Of a stretch of DNA of 64,000 bases, positions 24,958 through 34,726 are shown piece after piece. Origin of the DNA: Planctomycetota bacterium (GTDB taxonomy: Bacteria; Planctomycetota; Phycisphaerae; UBA1845). A program made the position numbers and the translations under genes. The notes under the pieces are model-generated. The model ran no database searches and had not been told where the DNA came from. It saw nothing but the letters and a program-made list of their open reading frames with translations. How positions within the stretch are numbered: the first letter of the stretch is position 1; every line of letters begins with the position of its first letter. The DNA is taken from contig JAJRPG010000054.1 in the NCBI GenBank assembly GCA_024280855.1, positions 1 through 64,000 on the forward strand, read 5' to 3'.

Positions 24958-26907
24958 TCATGACGGTAGTATCGATAATGAAAAATCTGGCTTATTCACT
25001 CTACTTGCAGACGCGGCAGCCAAATCGGTCGGCGTCTTAGCTGCATCTTGGTCCACATCTATCTTAGGCTGCGGAATATAATCAGTGGGCTGATTCCGAA
25101 TCGCCCATTGAATTTCACATTTTTTATGGGCATCAACCATTGGAATGCGTGCGGGAAGCATACCTTTCCACGGCTGAATGGGGCCTTGCTTTAGTTTGCG
25201 TGACCAGAGCCATAGTTTTGGCGCGGTCATCGCAATTCCAATTTGCCCAATAATTTGAAACAAAAGCTTCTTAGCTGACATCGAACTTTTGCGCCAATTC
25301 AAAATCACGCGCATGGTATTGATTGGATTGTAAAAAGTCGAATAAGCCCGGAGAACGTTCATCTGATGAGCCCACGGCGCTTTCGTCTTGGAAGCAACTA
25401 CATGATTCCCATCCAGAAAAGCCTGAGGAACTGACTCGCCACCGACCTCCAGATAAATCAGGCCTTCCTCAGCCATCTCTTCGAAAGATCGTGTGCCAAC
25501 CGCCGGCGAAAGATTAGTACATTGATAAGAAACCGCGCCATTGTCGAATAAAAACCGCGCCTGGTTCAACAACCCGCGTAGGTCACCTTTAGGTGCGTGC
25601 AACGGTTGATCGTCGCTATGCATCATCATAGCCATCGGTTCTATGCCAATTTCGTTGAGCCTTGAAAATAAAGCCTCTGTCTTAACGCCGCTTTGCCCTT
25701 TGTTGATAAGCTCAGCCGACAAATCTTCGATGCCGAACCATATCGCGCTCATCCCCCCACTTTTACACAAGGGTAGCACGTCAATATTTTTGCAAACATC
25801 AAACTCAGTCGCTTCAGTGTAAAACCGGATGCGCTCGCCGAGCGGCGTGCCATCCGAAAGCTTAGTCTCAGACATCGCGGTCATCAATGCCACCACGGTG
25901 TCACGACTATTGAAAAAGTTATCGTCAGTACTGAAAAATTCTACAATACCAAAGTTTTCATAAATGTGTTTAATTTCATCGGCTAATCGCTGCGGGCTTT
26001 TGTGTCGCCAGGTGCGCTGGTTCACCGCAGGAATAGGACAATAGCCACAATTAAATTTACAGCCATGCGTCGATATGACGGAGGAAATTAACGAAATCTT
26101 CCCAACTTTATTTGCAGGGCAAGGCTGAGCCGCCAGTGTACTTCGACGGTGAGGCGCTTCCAGCAATCGATAGCCCGCGTCCGGCATGGGTAATTCGTCG
26201 AGGTCTTGCAGAAGCTGTTGCACCCCTGTATTGATAGCTTGAGGTTGCTTTGGTGTTGATTTTGGGTCCATGAACACAAGGCCCGGCACGTCGTCGAGGT
26301 CGCCGCAATCACGAGCGAGTTGAAATGCAGTTCTAGCGATGCCTGGCTCTGGATGATCTTCTTCTAAGCCATGCTTAGCGATCTTCCTAAGAAAATCGAG
26401 AAGAACATAAGCTTCGCCAGTAACCACACAGTCAGCCCCGCTGTCAGACTCATCGCCTAACTCAAGAAAGTCCGTCGGCTCATAAATCGCTTTAGGCCCA
26501 CCCGCCAAAATCAACGGTCGCCTTTCGCCAAGACGGTGCGCGTCTCGAATTAAATTGTACGCCGGTTCCGCATGAACCTGCATCGCGGACACCATCAACA
26601 CGTCGATCGGCTGCCCGTCGAGGATAGCTTCACTAGGCTGAAACCGCGGGTTCCATTGTTGTAGTATGATGCGTAAATGCTTGAAGCCCGCTGCGTTCAA
26701 AGAATCGCCAATAGTCCGCACGGAACACGGAGCCATGCGTTTGTCGCAGTACCAGTAAGGAAGCATGCGTGTTCGGAAGTCGAACGCATAAACGATCGCA
26801 ATACGAAGCGACTTCAACCCGGGACACATGCTTAAATCGGAAAGCGCTTGCGTGAACGCGCCATCAGGAAGAAACGTGTCCGGCCCATCGCGTTTGGGAA
26901 GTTCCAT
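24958..26907 (-). CDS. B12-binding domain radical SAM protein
   Basis: A 649-residue enzyme of the class B radical SAM type. The N-terminal 260 residues resemble a cobalamin-binding domain (IDVLMVSAMQVHAEPA, LILAGGPKAIYEP). The Fe-S motif HGCKFNCGYC at about residues 290-300 is CxxxCxxC, and a C-terminal tail of some 150 residues follows. Such proteins often methylate unreactive carbons or rearrange rings in cofactor, lipid or natural-product pathways. I cannot name the substrate. It lies downstream of an orphan response regulator on the same strand, with a 138-base gap. The stop codon is followed by more open frame, described separately. Confidence 0.85.
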   Translation of the reverse strand: MELPKRDGPDTFLPDGAFTQALSDLSMCPGLKSLRIAIVYAFDFRTRMLPYWYCDKRMAPCSVRTIGDSLNAAGFKHLRIILQQWNPRFQPSEAILDGQPIDVLMVSAMQVHAEPAYNLIRDAHRLGERRPLILAGGPKAIYEPTDFLELGDESDSGADCVVTGEAYVLLDFLRKIAKHGLEEDHPEPGIARTAFQLARDCGDLDDVPGLVFMDPKSTPKQPQAINTGVQQLLQDLDELPMPDAGYRLLEAPHRRSTLAAQPCPANKVGKISLISSVISTHGCKFNCGYCPIPAVNQRTWRHKSPQRLADEIKHIYENFGIVEFFSTDDNFFNSRDTVVALMTAMSETKLSDGTPLGERIRFYTEATEFDVCKNIDVLPLCKSGGMSAIWFGIEDLSAELINKGQSGVKTEALFSRLNEIGIEPMAMMMHSDDQPLHAPKGDLRGLLNQARFLFDNGAVSYQCTNLSPAVGTRSFEEMAEEGLIYLEVGGESVPQAFLDGNHVVASKTKAPWAHQMNVLRAYSTFYNPINTMRVILNWRKSSMSAKKLLFQIIGQIGIAMTAPKLWLWSRKLKQGPIQPWKGMLPARIPMVDAHKKCEIQWAIRNQPTDYIPQPKIDVDQDAAKTPTDLAAASASRVNKPDFSLSILPS

Positions 26908-27045
26908 ACGGCCTCCGTTCCGTTAGTCGATCATGAATCAATACACAGCCATCCTGCATAAGGTTCATAGCATTCTAACGCGAAGCCGTCAAGCGTATAC
27001 GATGAATCGCGAGCATGGCGCACCGTCATTTCGCTAGGGACCAAA

Positions 27046-27651
27046 CTAAAGCCCAGCCATAAGTTCTGAAACTTGCAAACCGAGCGAGTTACTAATCCGC
27101 GCAAGCGCCCAAATCGAAGCCGCGTTCTTCCCCAACTCAACCTGAGACAACTGCGACGTAGTCAAATCGGTACGATCCGAAAGCTGTCTTAGCGTGAGAT
27201 TTTGATTGAGACGATGGCTACGAATACGCTGCCCGATGAGACGATTCAGTTCATGCTCATCAGTATAGATAATCCCCATGCGCTGACACGCACGATCCAC
27301 GGCTTCGACTAAATCTTCCTGCTTGAATGGCTTAGCGATATAATCACATGTACCGTGACGCATCGTTTCCGTAGCACTATCCAAATCAGGGTAAGCCGTC
27401 ATGACAATACAGCTCATCCGATCATCAATAACTTTTAACCGCTCCACAACCTCAACACCATTCATTGCTGGCATGCGCAGATCGATTAGCGCAACCTGAA
27501 ACGATTCCTCCTCAGCCGAGGCCAAAGCAGCGCCTGGGTCCGAAAATGTCGAGGGGTTAAACCCATGATCCTCCAGCAGCAGCCCAACGGTCTTGCAGAT
27601 GGACGGATCGTCGTCTATCACTAACACTTTAATGTGATGTCGAACGCCCAT
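27046..27651 (-). CDS. response regulator with XRE-family HTH output domain
   Basis: A 201-residue two-domain protein. The receiver domain starts IKVLVIDDDPSICKTVG and holds the phosphorylatable Asp in VALIDLRMPAMNG, the Thr in VMTAYPD and the Lys in IAKPFKQED. The C-terminal 70 residues form a Cro/C1-type helix-turn-helix (IGQRIRSHRLNQNLTLRQLS, then TTSQLSQVELGK). That is an uncommon output domain for response regulators. No histidine kinase is encoded nearby, so it is an orphan in this window. I prefer ATG 27651 with AGGGA before it; the open frame extends to a TTG at 27693. Confidence 0.83.
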   Translation of the reverse strand: MGVRHHIKVLVIDDDPSICKTVGLLLEDHGFNPSTFSDPGAALASAEEESFQVALIDLRMPAMNGVEVVERLKVIDDRMSCIVMTAYPDLDSATETMRHGTCDYIAKPFKQEDLVEAVDRACQRMGIIYTDEHELNRLIGQRIRSHRLNQNLTLRQLSDRTDLTTSQLSQVELGKNAASIWALARISNSLGLQVSELMAGL

Positions 27652-27954
27652 ACCGGTTTCCCTCGCTATCTTGTAGCCAACGTAGCTAAGCAACGCCTAG
27701 CTTCTTCTTTATTCACAAACGCTTGGCGCACGAACGACGCGCGCACTGTCAGTGTCCTCAATACAGCGTCACACGATAATAGCCACTGAAATTACGAGAT
27801 TCAAGCGAGAATATAATTTTGTAAAAATAGGCAGGAGACGGCGTCTACAAGGCAATTAGCGGACTTATGGAAATTGTCACTGCCAATATTACACCATAGA
27901 TTCATTATCGCATGGCAGGGAATTCACCTAGCACCGCCGTTTTGTCGGTCAATT
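27652..27954. other. intergenic region, no feature seen
   Basis: About 300 bases between two leftward genes. I see no RNA gene, terminator or strong promoter. It would carry the control region of the response regulator. Confidence 0.4.
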
Positions 27955-30258
27955 CTACTCTAATTCGTCAAGCGACACTGTCAGGCGGGCGGCCTCAGAC
28001 GGTTTGATTAGGAAGATTTCATCACCGTCGTCGATCCTCGAATACGCCCCTTTATCTGGGTCGCCAGGGCAAACCATTTCAGAGATTGAGAGCGACACAG
28101 ATTTCCCTTCGCTCATTTGCACACGCACTAAGCGAGAAGGCTTGGCCAAGCCATAGGCGGCCGAGTCCTTAACCCCGTGAGCTACGAATCGGCTCGCGCG
28201 TAAATCACGAACTTTAAGCAGCAGATTTTTCACCTTGGCTTCATCCAGCGGTAGATCAGGCTCCCAACGATACGTCCATTTCTCACCCGCTCGAATAAAC
28301 TCGTGAACGGTTTCACCTGATGATATCGAAAACTGAGTGACATCTTCCTCTGAAAAATCGAATATCTTTTCCTGGCGATATTCCAACATCGATTGCTTAT
28401 AGAGAGCATCCTCGACCTGGTAGATCACATTTCCATCCTCACGCTTAGCGAAGTATTGGCCATCATGATCGCTCACCAGCAGAACGAAAGTTTCATCCGG
28501 CGATTCACATGTAATGTCCAAACGTATAGCCGGTTCTTGCAGTCCATAAGCCGTGAGCTGCGAAGCGTCTGCAACGAGGGCCATCGCTTTCAAATTTCCG
28601 AGTATGTCTAATAAGCTGGTGAACTGCCCCTGACGAACCGACCGCTTCGCGGGTAATGTCATTGCCCATTGGCCGAAGACTTTTTTATATGTGTTTACGA
28701 AAAGCTGCTCAGCATACACTGTTTTCGTGGTCATCTTCAAGCCGGTAAATCGCTTACTATCAATGTTAAAAATAGTTCGATCACGATAAGCTCGTGGAGA
28801 TCGCAGCAACTTATCAACGTCCGCAACTTTCACCTTAGCAATGGAAACTGACTCGTTGCGTTTTACATAAACCAAACGCTTGGCTCGACGATCCGTGAAC
28901 GAACCTATAGTCACACGCTCGATATGATCCTGACCAGGAATAGTCAACTTTATCTGTGCTTGCGGTTCATTCAATCCATACGACGCCGCATCGCTACTTG
29001 TTGCATCTACATAGGCAACCGCTTCAAGCTCAGCTAGCGACATTAACATTTCTGTGACAGATTCGCCCTCGGCTTGAGCGCCATCATCAAATCGCCAACG
29101 ATCGTTCTCACGAACTAAAGTGGCAGCGCCTTCCGGCGTGGTAATCTCAACCCGAGTCGCAGATGAAACATTGGCCTCGGTGAATTTCATATCACGCCAC
29201 TGCGACATCACAGGGATGCACTTATCAGCTACGCTTTTCATTATCATGCCCACAGCGGAGCCTTGATTGGTGCGAATATAAACCAGCGAATCCTCACCGA
29301 TGGGAGACTGTTGCGATAAATGCAGCACATATTCGGTTTTCGTGATCTCAATTTTTGGCGCAACTTCAGAATCCGCACCTTCCGCATCAGCAGGTAGGCT
29401 AATCTGTTTTTCTTCAGTCAGCCTGATGGTATACGCAGAATTGCCTACGCCATAAGCGTCAAACGCCTTCGGATCATCATCAACCCATCTCTTCACGCGA
29501 AGCCTAGCTAGGGCTGCCACCAGATTATTCACACGTCTCGTCGCCTTAGCGACAGCTGGCCTTTTCATCTGCCATTGACCATCTTCGAGCGCAAAAACAT
29601 ACTCAACCGGACCCGCATCTTTTGTGCGATCCGTAATTTCTATACGCTTCACATCAAGATTTGAAATCAGCCATAGTTGCGTACTGCGATAATCGACCGG
29701 GCGACTTTTGACCAAATCGCGTAACGAAGTTTGCCCGACGATTATTTCATCTTGCCCGACGATGCGCAGGTAATGAGTATCATCAGATTCGGGTCTGCCG
29801 ATCGCTACGGATTCCGTTCGTCCCTGGTCGTCAGTCAACGCAATCACAGTCGCAGTCGAACCAACGCCAGCTTCATCGGCTGTCATGCCGCCGTCACTTC
29901 CAGGCTTAAAACTTACTTCATATTGCAAAAGGCTAAGTGCCTTTTCAATACGATCGATTTGATATTTATCAACTACCAATTCCTGCGGCGATGTCATCTT
30001 CCAGCTATATTTATTGCCTTTACCTTCTTCTATCTGCTTTTCAAACACCCAATCACTTTGTCCCGCGCGCGTGATCGTTAGGTTGACCACGTCACCCAAT
30101 GGAGGATCAAATAAATTTTTAGCCACGGCAGACACCGGCTCTCGCGAGAGAGTTGTATCCTCGCCGGGCTTAGCAGGCTGAGGTTGAGGCCGCCATAAAT
30201 AAGCCATGCCCAGCACCGCAAATGATACAGCTAAAAGTAATGTTGTTTTGACGTTCAT
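27955..30258 (-). CDS. DUF4340 domain-containing protein
   Basis: A 767-residue membrane-anchored protein, with one N-terminal span (residues 5-22) and the rest extracytoplasmic. It contains repeats of the DUF4340 type, recognisable by recurring LARLRVKRWVDDDP, AYGLQEPAIRLDIT and AAYGLAKPSRLVRV segments, about three or four copies. The fold is beta-rich and has no known catalytic site. It is the last gene of a leftward set with GldG-, GldF- and GldA-like genes. The same grouping is common in bacteria without gliding, so a substrate-exporting or envelope role is possible. Function of the set is not established. Confidence 0.82.
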   Translation of the reverse strand: MNVKTTLLLAVSFAVLGMAYLWRPQPQPAKPGEDTTLSREPVSAVAKNLFDPPLGDVVNLTITRAGQSDWVFEKQIEEGKGNKYSWKMTSPQELVVDKYQIDRIEKALSLLQYEVSFKPGSDGGMTADEAGVGSTATVIALTDDQGRTESVAIGRPESDDTHYLRIVGQDEIIVGQTSLRDLVKSRPVDYRSTQLWLISNLDVKRIEITDRTKDAGPVEYVFALEDGQWQMKRPAVAKATRRVNNLVAALARLRVKRWVDDDPKAFDAYGVGNSAYTIRLTEEKQISLPADAEGADSEVAPKIEITKTEYVLHLSQQSPIGEDSLVYIRTNQGSAVGMIMKSVADKCIPVMSQWRDMKFTEANVSSATRVEITTPEGAATLVRENDRWRFDDGAQAEGESVTEMLMSLAELEAVAYVDATSSDAASYGLNEPQAQIKLTIPGQDHIERVTIGSFTDRRAKRLVYVKRNESVSIAKVKVADVDKLLRSPRAYRDRTIFNIDSKRFTGLKMTTKTVYAEQLFVNTYKKVFGQWAMTLPAKRSVRQGQFTSLLDILGNLKAMALVADASQLTAYGLQEPAIRLDITCESPDETFVLLVSDHDGQYFAKREDGNVIYQVEDALYKQSMLEYRQEKIFDFSEEDVTQFSISSGETVHEFIRAGEKWTYRWEPDLPLDEAKVKNLLLKVRDLRASRFVAHGVKDSAAYGLAKPSRLVRVQMSEGKSVSLSISEMVCPGDPDKGAYSRIDDGDEIFLIKPSEAARLTVSLDELE

Positions 30259-30296
30259 AATACTTTACCCACGACGAATTACCTACGTTCGTAGGA

Positions 30297-32453
30297 TTAT
30301 CTGCGTCGAACCCACCAAACCAATCCGCCACAACACAGAATCATCGCGGGCCAAACGAAGATGGTCAGGGCCTGCACGAGCGTCTCAGTTGATTTACTGG
30401 CGATTTGCAAAACGCCCGACTCGATCGGTTGCCCCAGCGACATAAACTCTTCGTTATCGTTTAGCCAATGCATACTGTTCACAAATAAGGCTACGTTGCC
30501 CGGATTGATCGCTCTAAGCACAAAACCCTGCGGGCCAAGGCTCATCTGCCGGGCAAAGGCTACGCTATCCAGTGCAAAATGGATGGCACTCACGACAACG
30601 ACCTTAGCCTCACCATTCACACCGCTCACTGCTAAGTCGAAAGGCCCTTCTATATCCGTCTCAACTTTGCTTAGAAATTCCTGGTCGCGCATTTGATCTG
30701 CATAAGCCTGGATATTCTTAATGCCCCACACGCCATCACGAGCCGGCTGAGTGATAAGCCTGTCAATCGAAACGCCCTCCGGCAGAGAATCTGAAATTTC
30801 CAGCGGCGCACATGACGGAAAGGATAAGTTTCTAGCTGACGCCCCACTCACAATCGCATGATCGGAGACGTCAAGATCAGACATCGTACTAAAATCTTGT
30901 CGCGTCACGGCATATCTACCTGGCGCAACATTGGTCGTTTCTATAAGTAGCGAAGATGTATCAACATGAACGCCCCACGTCTCTTTGAGATATTCGTTAT
31001 ACTCGTAAGTTGATGGAACCGGGCCAAAAGGACCAGGCGCCCAGCCAGTTATAAATAGTGCCCTGCCGCTGTCACCAATCGCGGCAAGCACAGCCTGCTT
31101 TTCCGGATCGCCAAACGGCGGCGCCTGACTTGGCTGACCAAACTGCCCCTTGGGAGGCGGCGTTGGTTTGAATACGACATAAATCGTTCGTACCGGATCA
31201 GGATCGATCGTAGGAGGCGACTTACTTGCCTGAACATCCCACTCGCTCACCGCAAAATTAATGTCTTCCAGATGGTCTTTCATCTGAGCATACGGCGCAC
31301 CAGGCTGACCTGGCAACATGCCCCCAGCCAATAACGGCGGGCCACCAAAACGGACGAACACAATAGCTGTCTGCTCTTTGCTGGTGGCACGAACAATCGC
31401 AGCCGTCAATTCCTGCTCGCCCTTGAACGCCCGCTCTTTGAATCTCGCCTTGGCGCCAAGCTGAGGATTCATCGAGGGCCAAATGTCGCCAAAATCCAAA
31501 ACTAACGCTTCGTCATCTGTTTCAATGACTAACGAATTGCTCGTTGGAACCAACTTGCGTAACAGGCCGTCGATCTCAAGAGGCATCAGCGCTTCCATCG
31601 CAGACTGCTCAGACTCAAGTGTCGCGACGATATTGGCGTAGCGATTGCCCGCACCCAAAAGAATTTCAGACTCCTCCGGTGAAAGCGAAGCCAGCGATGC
31701 GCTTTGGGTAGTAGCAAAACCAGCGACATCCTTCAAACTCTTGCTCAGCGAGCGGTACAGATTTTCTAACTCAAGTTTTACAGAAGCGAGCAATGGATTA
31801 TCCGCTGAAGTAGCTACTTCGATACGCTGCCCGGTGGCTTCAAGCTCCTGTTGCAACTGCTGAAAAAATGAGGCTACGCGACGAAGAATCTGTTGGGCAT
31901 CTGTCACTGTCGCCCCCGCAGCAAGGCCGACCTGAGTAGCCTGAATGCGATTCGCTTCATCTTGAACCAAGGTCACCAACTGTGGCAGTATATCACTCTT
32001 GAATTTTTCGATGCGTTCGTTGTACTGCTCGATCGTAACTTTAAATTCGCTTTTATTACGGAGACGGTCAATGAGTTTATGAACTTTGTCTTGATCCTTG
32101 ATCGGGTTTATCCACTCCGCGACGATTTTACCACGGTTAGACGCCTGATAAATCTCAATCAAATCCTGCACAGCCCTACGATAGCGAGGCTGGTCCTCTT
32201 CTTCTAATTCTGTCTCAAAATATAGCGACGTCAGCCGAACGTTAGAGGATAAACTCTTCAATAACTTTTCGCTGCCCTCACTCAGGCTATTCACACCTGT
32301 CGTAGACATATCCACGCGAAGCGACGTGGAGAAAAACAACATCTGCATCACCACAACAATACCAGCCACCAACGCGACGGAAATGACAACGTTACTGCCG
32401 ACCTTAAATCGACGCCCCGTCGCTGATGACGAATTTGGTTGATCTACTGCCAT
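30297..32453 (-). CDS. GldG-like ABC transporter accessory protein
   Basis: A 718-residue protein with an N-terminal span (about 22-45) and a C-terminal span (about 690-715, ending WWVRRR). The large periplasmic part begins RVDMSTTGVNSLSEGSEKLL, typical of the ABC_transp_aux/GldG family, and has a coiled middle (about 80-270) and a CPL-like sugar-binding fold later. It overlaps the permease gene by ten bases, so the two are translated together. It would pair with the GldF-like permease and GldA-like ATPase. Confidence 0.8.
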   Translation of the reverse strand: MAVDQPNSSSATGRRFKVGSNVVISVALVAGIVVVMQMLFFSTSLRVDMSTTGVNSLSEGSEKLLKSLSSNVRLTSLYFETELEEEDQPRYRRAVQDLIEIYQASNRGKIVAEWINPIKDQDKVHKLIDRLRNKSEFKVTIEQYNERIEKFKSDILPQLVTLVQDEANRIQATQVGLAAGATVTDAQQILRRVASFFQQLQQELEATGQRIEVATSADNPLLASVKLELENLYRSLSKSLKDVAGFATTQSASLASLSPEESEILLGAGNRYANIVATLESEQSAMEALMPLEIDGLLRKLVPTSNSLVIETDDEALVLDFGDIWPSMNPQLGAKARFKERAFKGEQELTAAIVRATSKEQTAIVFVRFGGPPLLAGGMLPGQPGAPYAQMKDHLEDINFAVSEWDVQASKSPPTIDPDPVRTIYVVFKPTPPPKGQFGQPSQAPPFGDPEKQAVLAAIGDSGRALFITGWAPGPFGPVPSTYEYNEYLKETWGVHVDTSSLLIETTNVAPGRYAVTRQDFSTMSDLDVSDHAIVSGASARNLSFPSCAPLEISDSLPEGVSIDRLITQPARDGVWGIKNIQAYADQMRDQEFLSKVETDIEGPFDLAVSGVNGEAKVVVVSAIHFALDSVAFARQMSLGPQGFVLRAINPGNVALFVNSMHWLNDNEEFMSLGQPIESGVLQIASKSTETLVQALTIFVWPAMILCCGGLVWWVRRR

Positions 32454-33163
32454 CGCCGTACCTCCAGCAACTTCACGCTAAGAAACAAAAAGAAGCCTGT
32501 CGTCGTAATAAAGAAAACGCAATGATTCATATCCAACATGCCGCGAACAAAATCATGATAATGCGTGCGAATGGAAATCTGCTGCAACACCACCCGAGGC
32601 CAGCCTTCCAGTTGGGTGGCTAGGGCATGAGACGCAAAGGTCATTAACGCGAGCAAGGAAAAGCTGAACAATACCGCCACCACCTGATGCTTGGTGAGCG
32701 TACTAAAAAACAAACTCACCGCGATATATAACGACCCCACTAAAACCATGCCAATATAGTGGCACAACAGCAGCTTCAAATCGATGGGGCCAAAGCTAGC
32801 TAAGATGATGGGAAACAATAGCACGGTAGCTAGCAGCACAAAGTAAAAGCCCAGCGCACCGAAAAACTTCCCGAATATAACCTCTGCCTCCGTCACCGGC
32901 GCGGTCATCAAAGTTTCGATCGTACCGCTACGAAATTCTTCGCTCATGAGCCTCATACACAGCATGGGCAGCACAAACACCAGAATTAGGAGCATCCAGA
33001 AATCCAGCATGTCACGAAGCGAGGCCTCTGCGCCAGACTTAAACGTGCCCAACGCGAAGGCTAACCCTATCGTAAACAAAAAGATGGCGTTTACAGCGTA
33101 GGCGATGGGCGAAAGGAAAAACGCCCCTAATTCACGCCGGGCCATCGTGACTATGTTTTGCAT
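32444..33163 (-). CDS. ABC-2 type permease, GldF-like
   Basis: A 239-residue membrane permease with six spans. The N-terminal ARRELGAFFLSPIAYAVNAIF and RLMSEEFRSGTIETLMTAPV are the signature of the ABC-2/GldF family. The protein would form the channel of an ATP-driven exporter together with the ATPase encoded just upstream (40-base gap) and the accessory protein downstream. Substrate unknown. Confidence 0.85.
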   Translation of the reverse strand: MQNIVTMARRELGAFFLSPIAYAVNAIFLFTIGLAFALGTFKSGAEASLRDMLDFWMLLILVFVLPMLCMRLMSEEFRSGTIETLMTAPVTEAEVIFGKFFGALGFYFVLLATVLLFPIILASFGPIDLKLLLCHYIGMVLVGSLYIAVSLFFSTLTKHQVVAVLFSFSLLALMTFASHALATQLEGWPRVVLQQISIRTHYHDFVRGMLDMNHCVFFITTTGFFLFLSVKLLEVRRWQ

Positions 33164-33203
33164 CTGTGATGCCCTCTTGTAAAACTAAACTCAAACGAAA
33201 AAA

Positions 33204-34148
33204 CTACGCACTCTTCAATCGCTGCTGAGCCGTTACTTTGATAAAGAAATCTTCCAACGTCGCGCCATCGCGCCGAATCTCTCGAAGCGACCAACCCTTC
33301 GCTGAAGCCAGCTTAAATATATCTTCACGCACATCGCTTTCAGGCTGCATTTCGACGGTAACTTTCACCCAACCTTGATCCGATGAAGACTCAACACCCG
33401 TAACACCTTTAAGCGCACGAATGCTTTTTCCCACATCATCTATAGGCCCACGCAACTCCGCTACGATTTTCCCCTGGGCACTAAATTTTTCCCGCAACTC
33501 TTTCGGCGAACCGCTAGCCACAATTTTACCGTTAGCAATAATAATAGTGCGCGTGCAAACTTGTTCTACCTCATGAAGAATATGAGAACTCAACAAAACC
33601 GTATGCTCTCGGCCTAGCTCTTCGATAAGATTTCTTGTTTCACGAATCTGCGTCGGGTCCAGACCGACCGTAGGCTCATCAAGAATAAGCACTTCAGGGC
33701 TGTGCATAATCGCGTCGGCTAAACCAACGCGCTGCTTCATCCCCTTGGACAATTGCCCAATAGGCCGATTAATAAACTCGCCCAGCCAACAGCGATCGGA
33801 AGCACGTTTAATAGCTGAGACCCGCTCGTCATGTGTTAGCCCGCGAAGCTTGCCACGAAATTGTAAATACTCACGAACGCGCATCTCAGGGTATAAAGGC
33901 GTTGATTCGGGAAGATAGCCAATCCGCCGCCGCACTTCGACAGAATCCTTAAACACATCCAAACCCGCGATGTGAACAGAGCCGCTGGTAGCCGGGTGAT
34001 AGCAGGTTAAAATGCGAATGGTCGAAGTCTTGCCTGCACCGTTTGGACCAAGAAAACCGACGATGCCGCCCTTCTCGATATCAAACGATATATTATCAAC
34101 CGCAAGCACGGCTCCATAGCGTTTCGTCAGTTGGCTTACACGAATCAT
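33204..34148 (-). CDS. ABC transporter ATP-binding protein, GldA-like
   Basis: A 314-residue ATPase. Walker A is GPNGAGKTS (residues 34-42), the signature is LSKGMKQR, Walker B is VLILDEPTVGLDP and the switch His is in LLSSHILHE. A C-terminal extension of about 90 residues (VTVEMQPESDVREDIFKLA) resembles the DUF4162 tail of ABC-2 ATPases. It is the first gene of the four-gene leftward set and would drive the GldF-like permease. Confidence 0.88.
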   Translation of the reverse strand: MIRVSQLTKRYGAVLAVDNISFDIEKGGIVGFLGPNGAGKTSTIRILTCYHPATSGSVHIAGLDVFKDSVEVRRRIGYLPESTPLYPEMRVREYLQFRGKLRGLTHDERVSAIKRASDRCWLGEFINRPIGQLSKGMKQRVGLADAIMHSPEVLILDEPTVGLDPTQIRETRNLIEELGREHTVLLSSHILHEVEQVCTRTIIIANGKIVASGSPKELREKFSAQGKIVAELRGPIDDVGKSIRALKGVTGVESSSDQGWVKVTVEMQPESDVREDIFKLASAKGWSLREIRRDGATLEDFFIKVTAQQRLKSA

Positions 34149-34726
34149 CGTTGTTTCCGCCCCGATCTATCCCCGCTGGACTACCTATAAACCAAGCCCC
34201 GTAACATTAAACTAAGCAGGCTACATACATAAACGTCCTGAGTCGAGAAAGTTATCAACTCGCCGGTCAATGTCAAGATGTATACACATGTCTACGACGT
34301 AACAGGCAGAACAGTAACGGTGTCCTCGAATCAGTTGCGGGTACCCCATTCTTCGTGTCACTTGATAACACGCCGTTTGTAATATAGTGGTTCGGTGACG
34401 CGAAGGGTGAGAGACGATCATGCTCCAACGTCCGTCCCCTACCCTTCGTGAGTACCCGAAGAATGGGGCACCCGGCCTGCGTTTCGTATCGCGATAACTG
34501 CCGAAAATAACCGCCCGGAACGAAGCCCGAAAATATACTGACGATCATCACGGTAACTCCCTGTCAAAATCGGTCCATTTATGGGAACTAATCTAATAAA
34601 CGATGCCACAAATTATTCACATATAAAGTGACTGTTTCAGAAGCCAGGGCAATGGATTTACCGCACCGTAGGATTTTCCCCAGCATTTAACTTGCTCGTC
34701 GAATCGTGATATCTGATCTTTGGGGC
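34149..34726. other. intergenic region with a repeat element
   Basis: Divergent region between the ABC operon and the flagellin gene. It contains the repeat at 34341-34472. Short frames here are products of the repeat. I see no RNA gene. Confidence 0.5.
34341..34472. repeat. GTGCCCCATT-family repeat, variant with different interior
   Basis: A 132-base element with ends GTACCCCATTCTTCG and CGAAGAATGGGGCAC, perfect but for one base. Read on the minus strand, its first 40 bases match the opening of the copies at 13741 and 17731, but the interior is unrelated. It lies in the divergent region upstream of the ABC operon. Confidence 0.7.

Noticed and set aside
34221-34551. overlapping leftward frames in the ABC-flagellin gap
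   Set aside because: They lie in the repeat element and do not resemble proteins.
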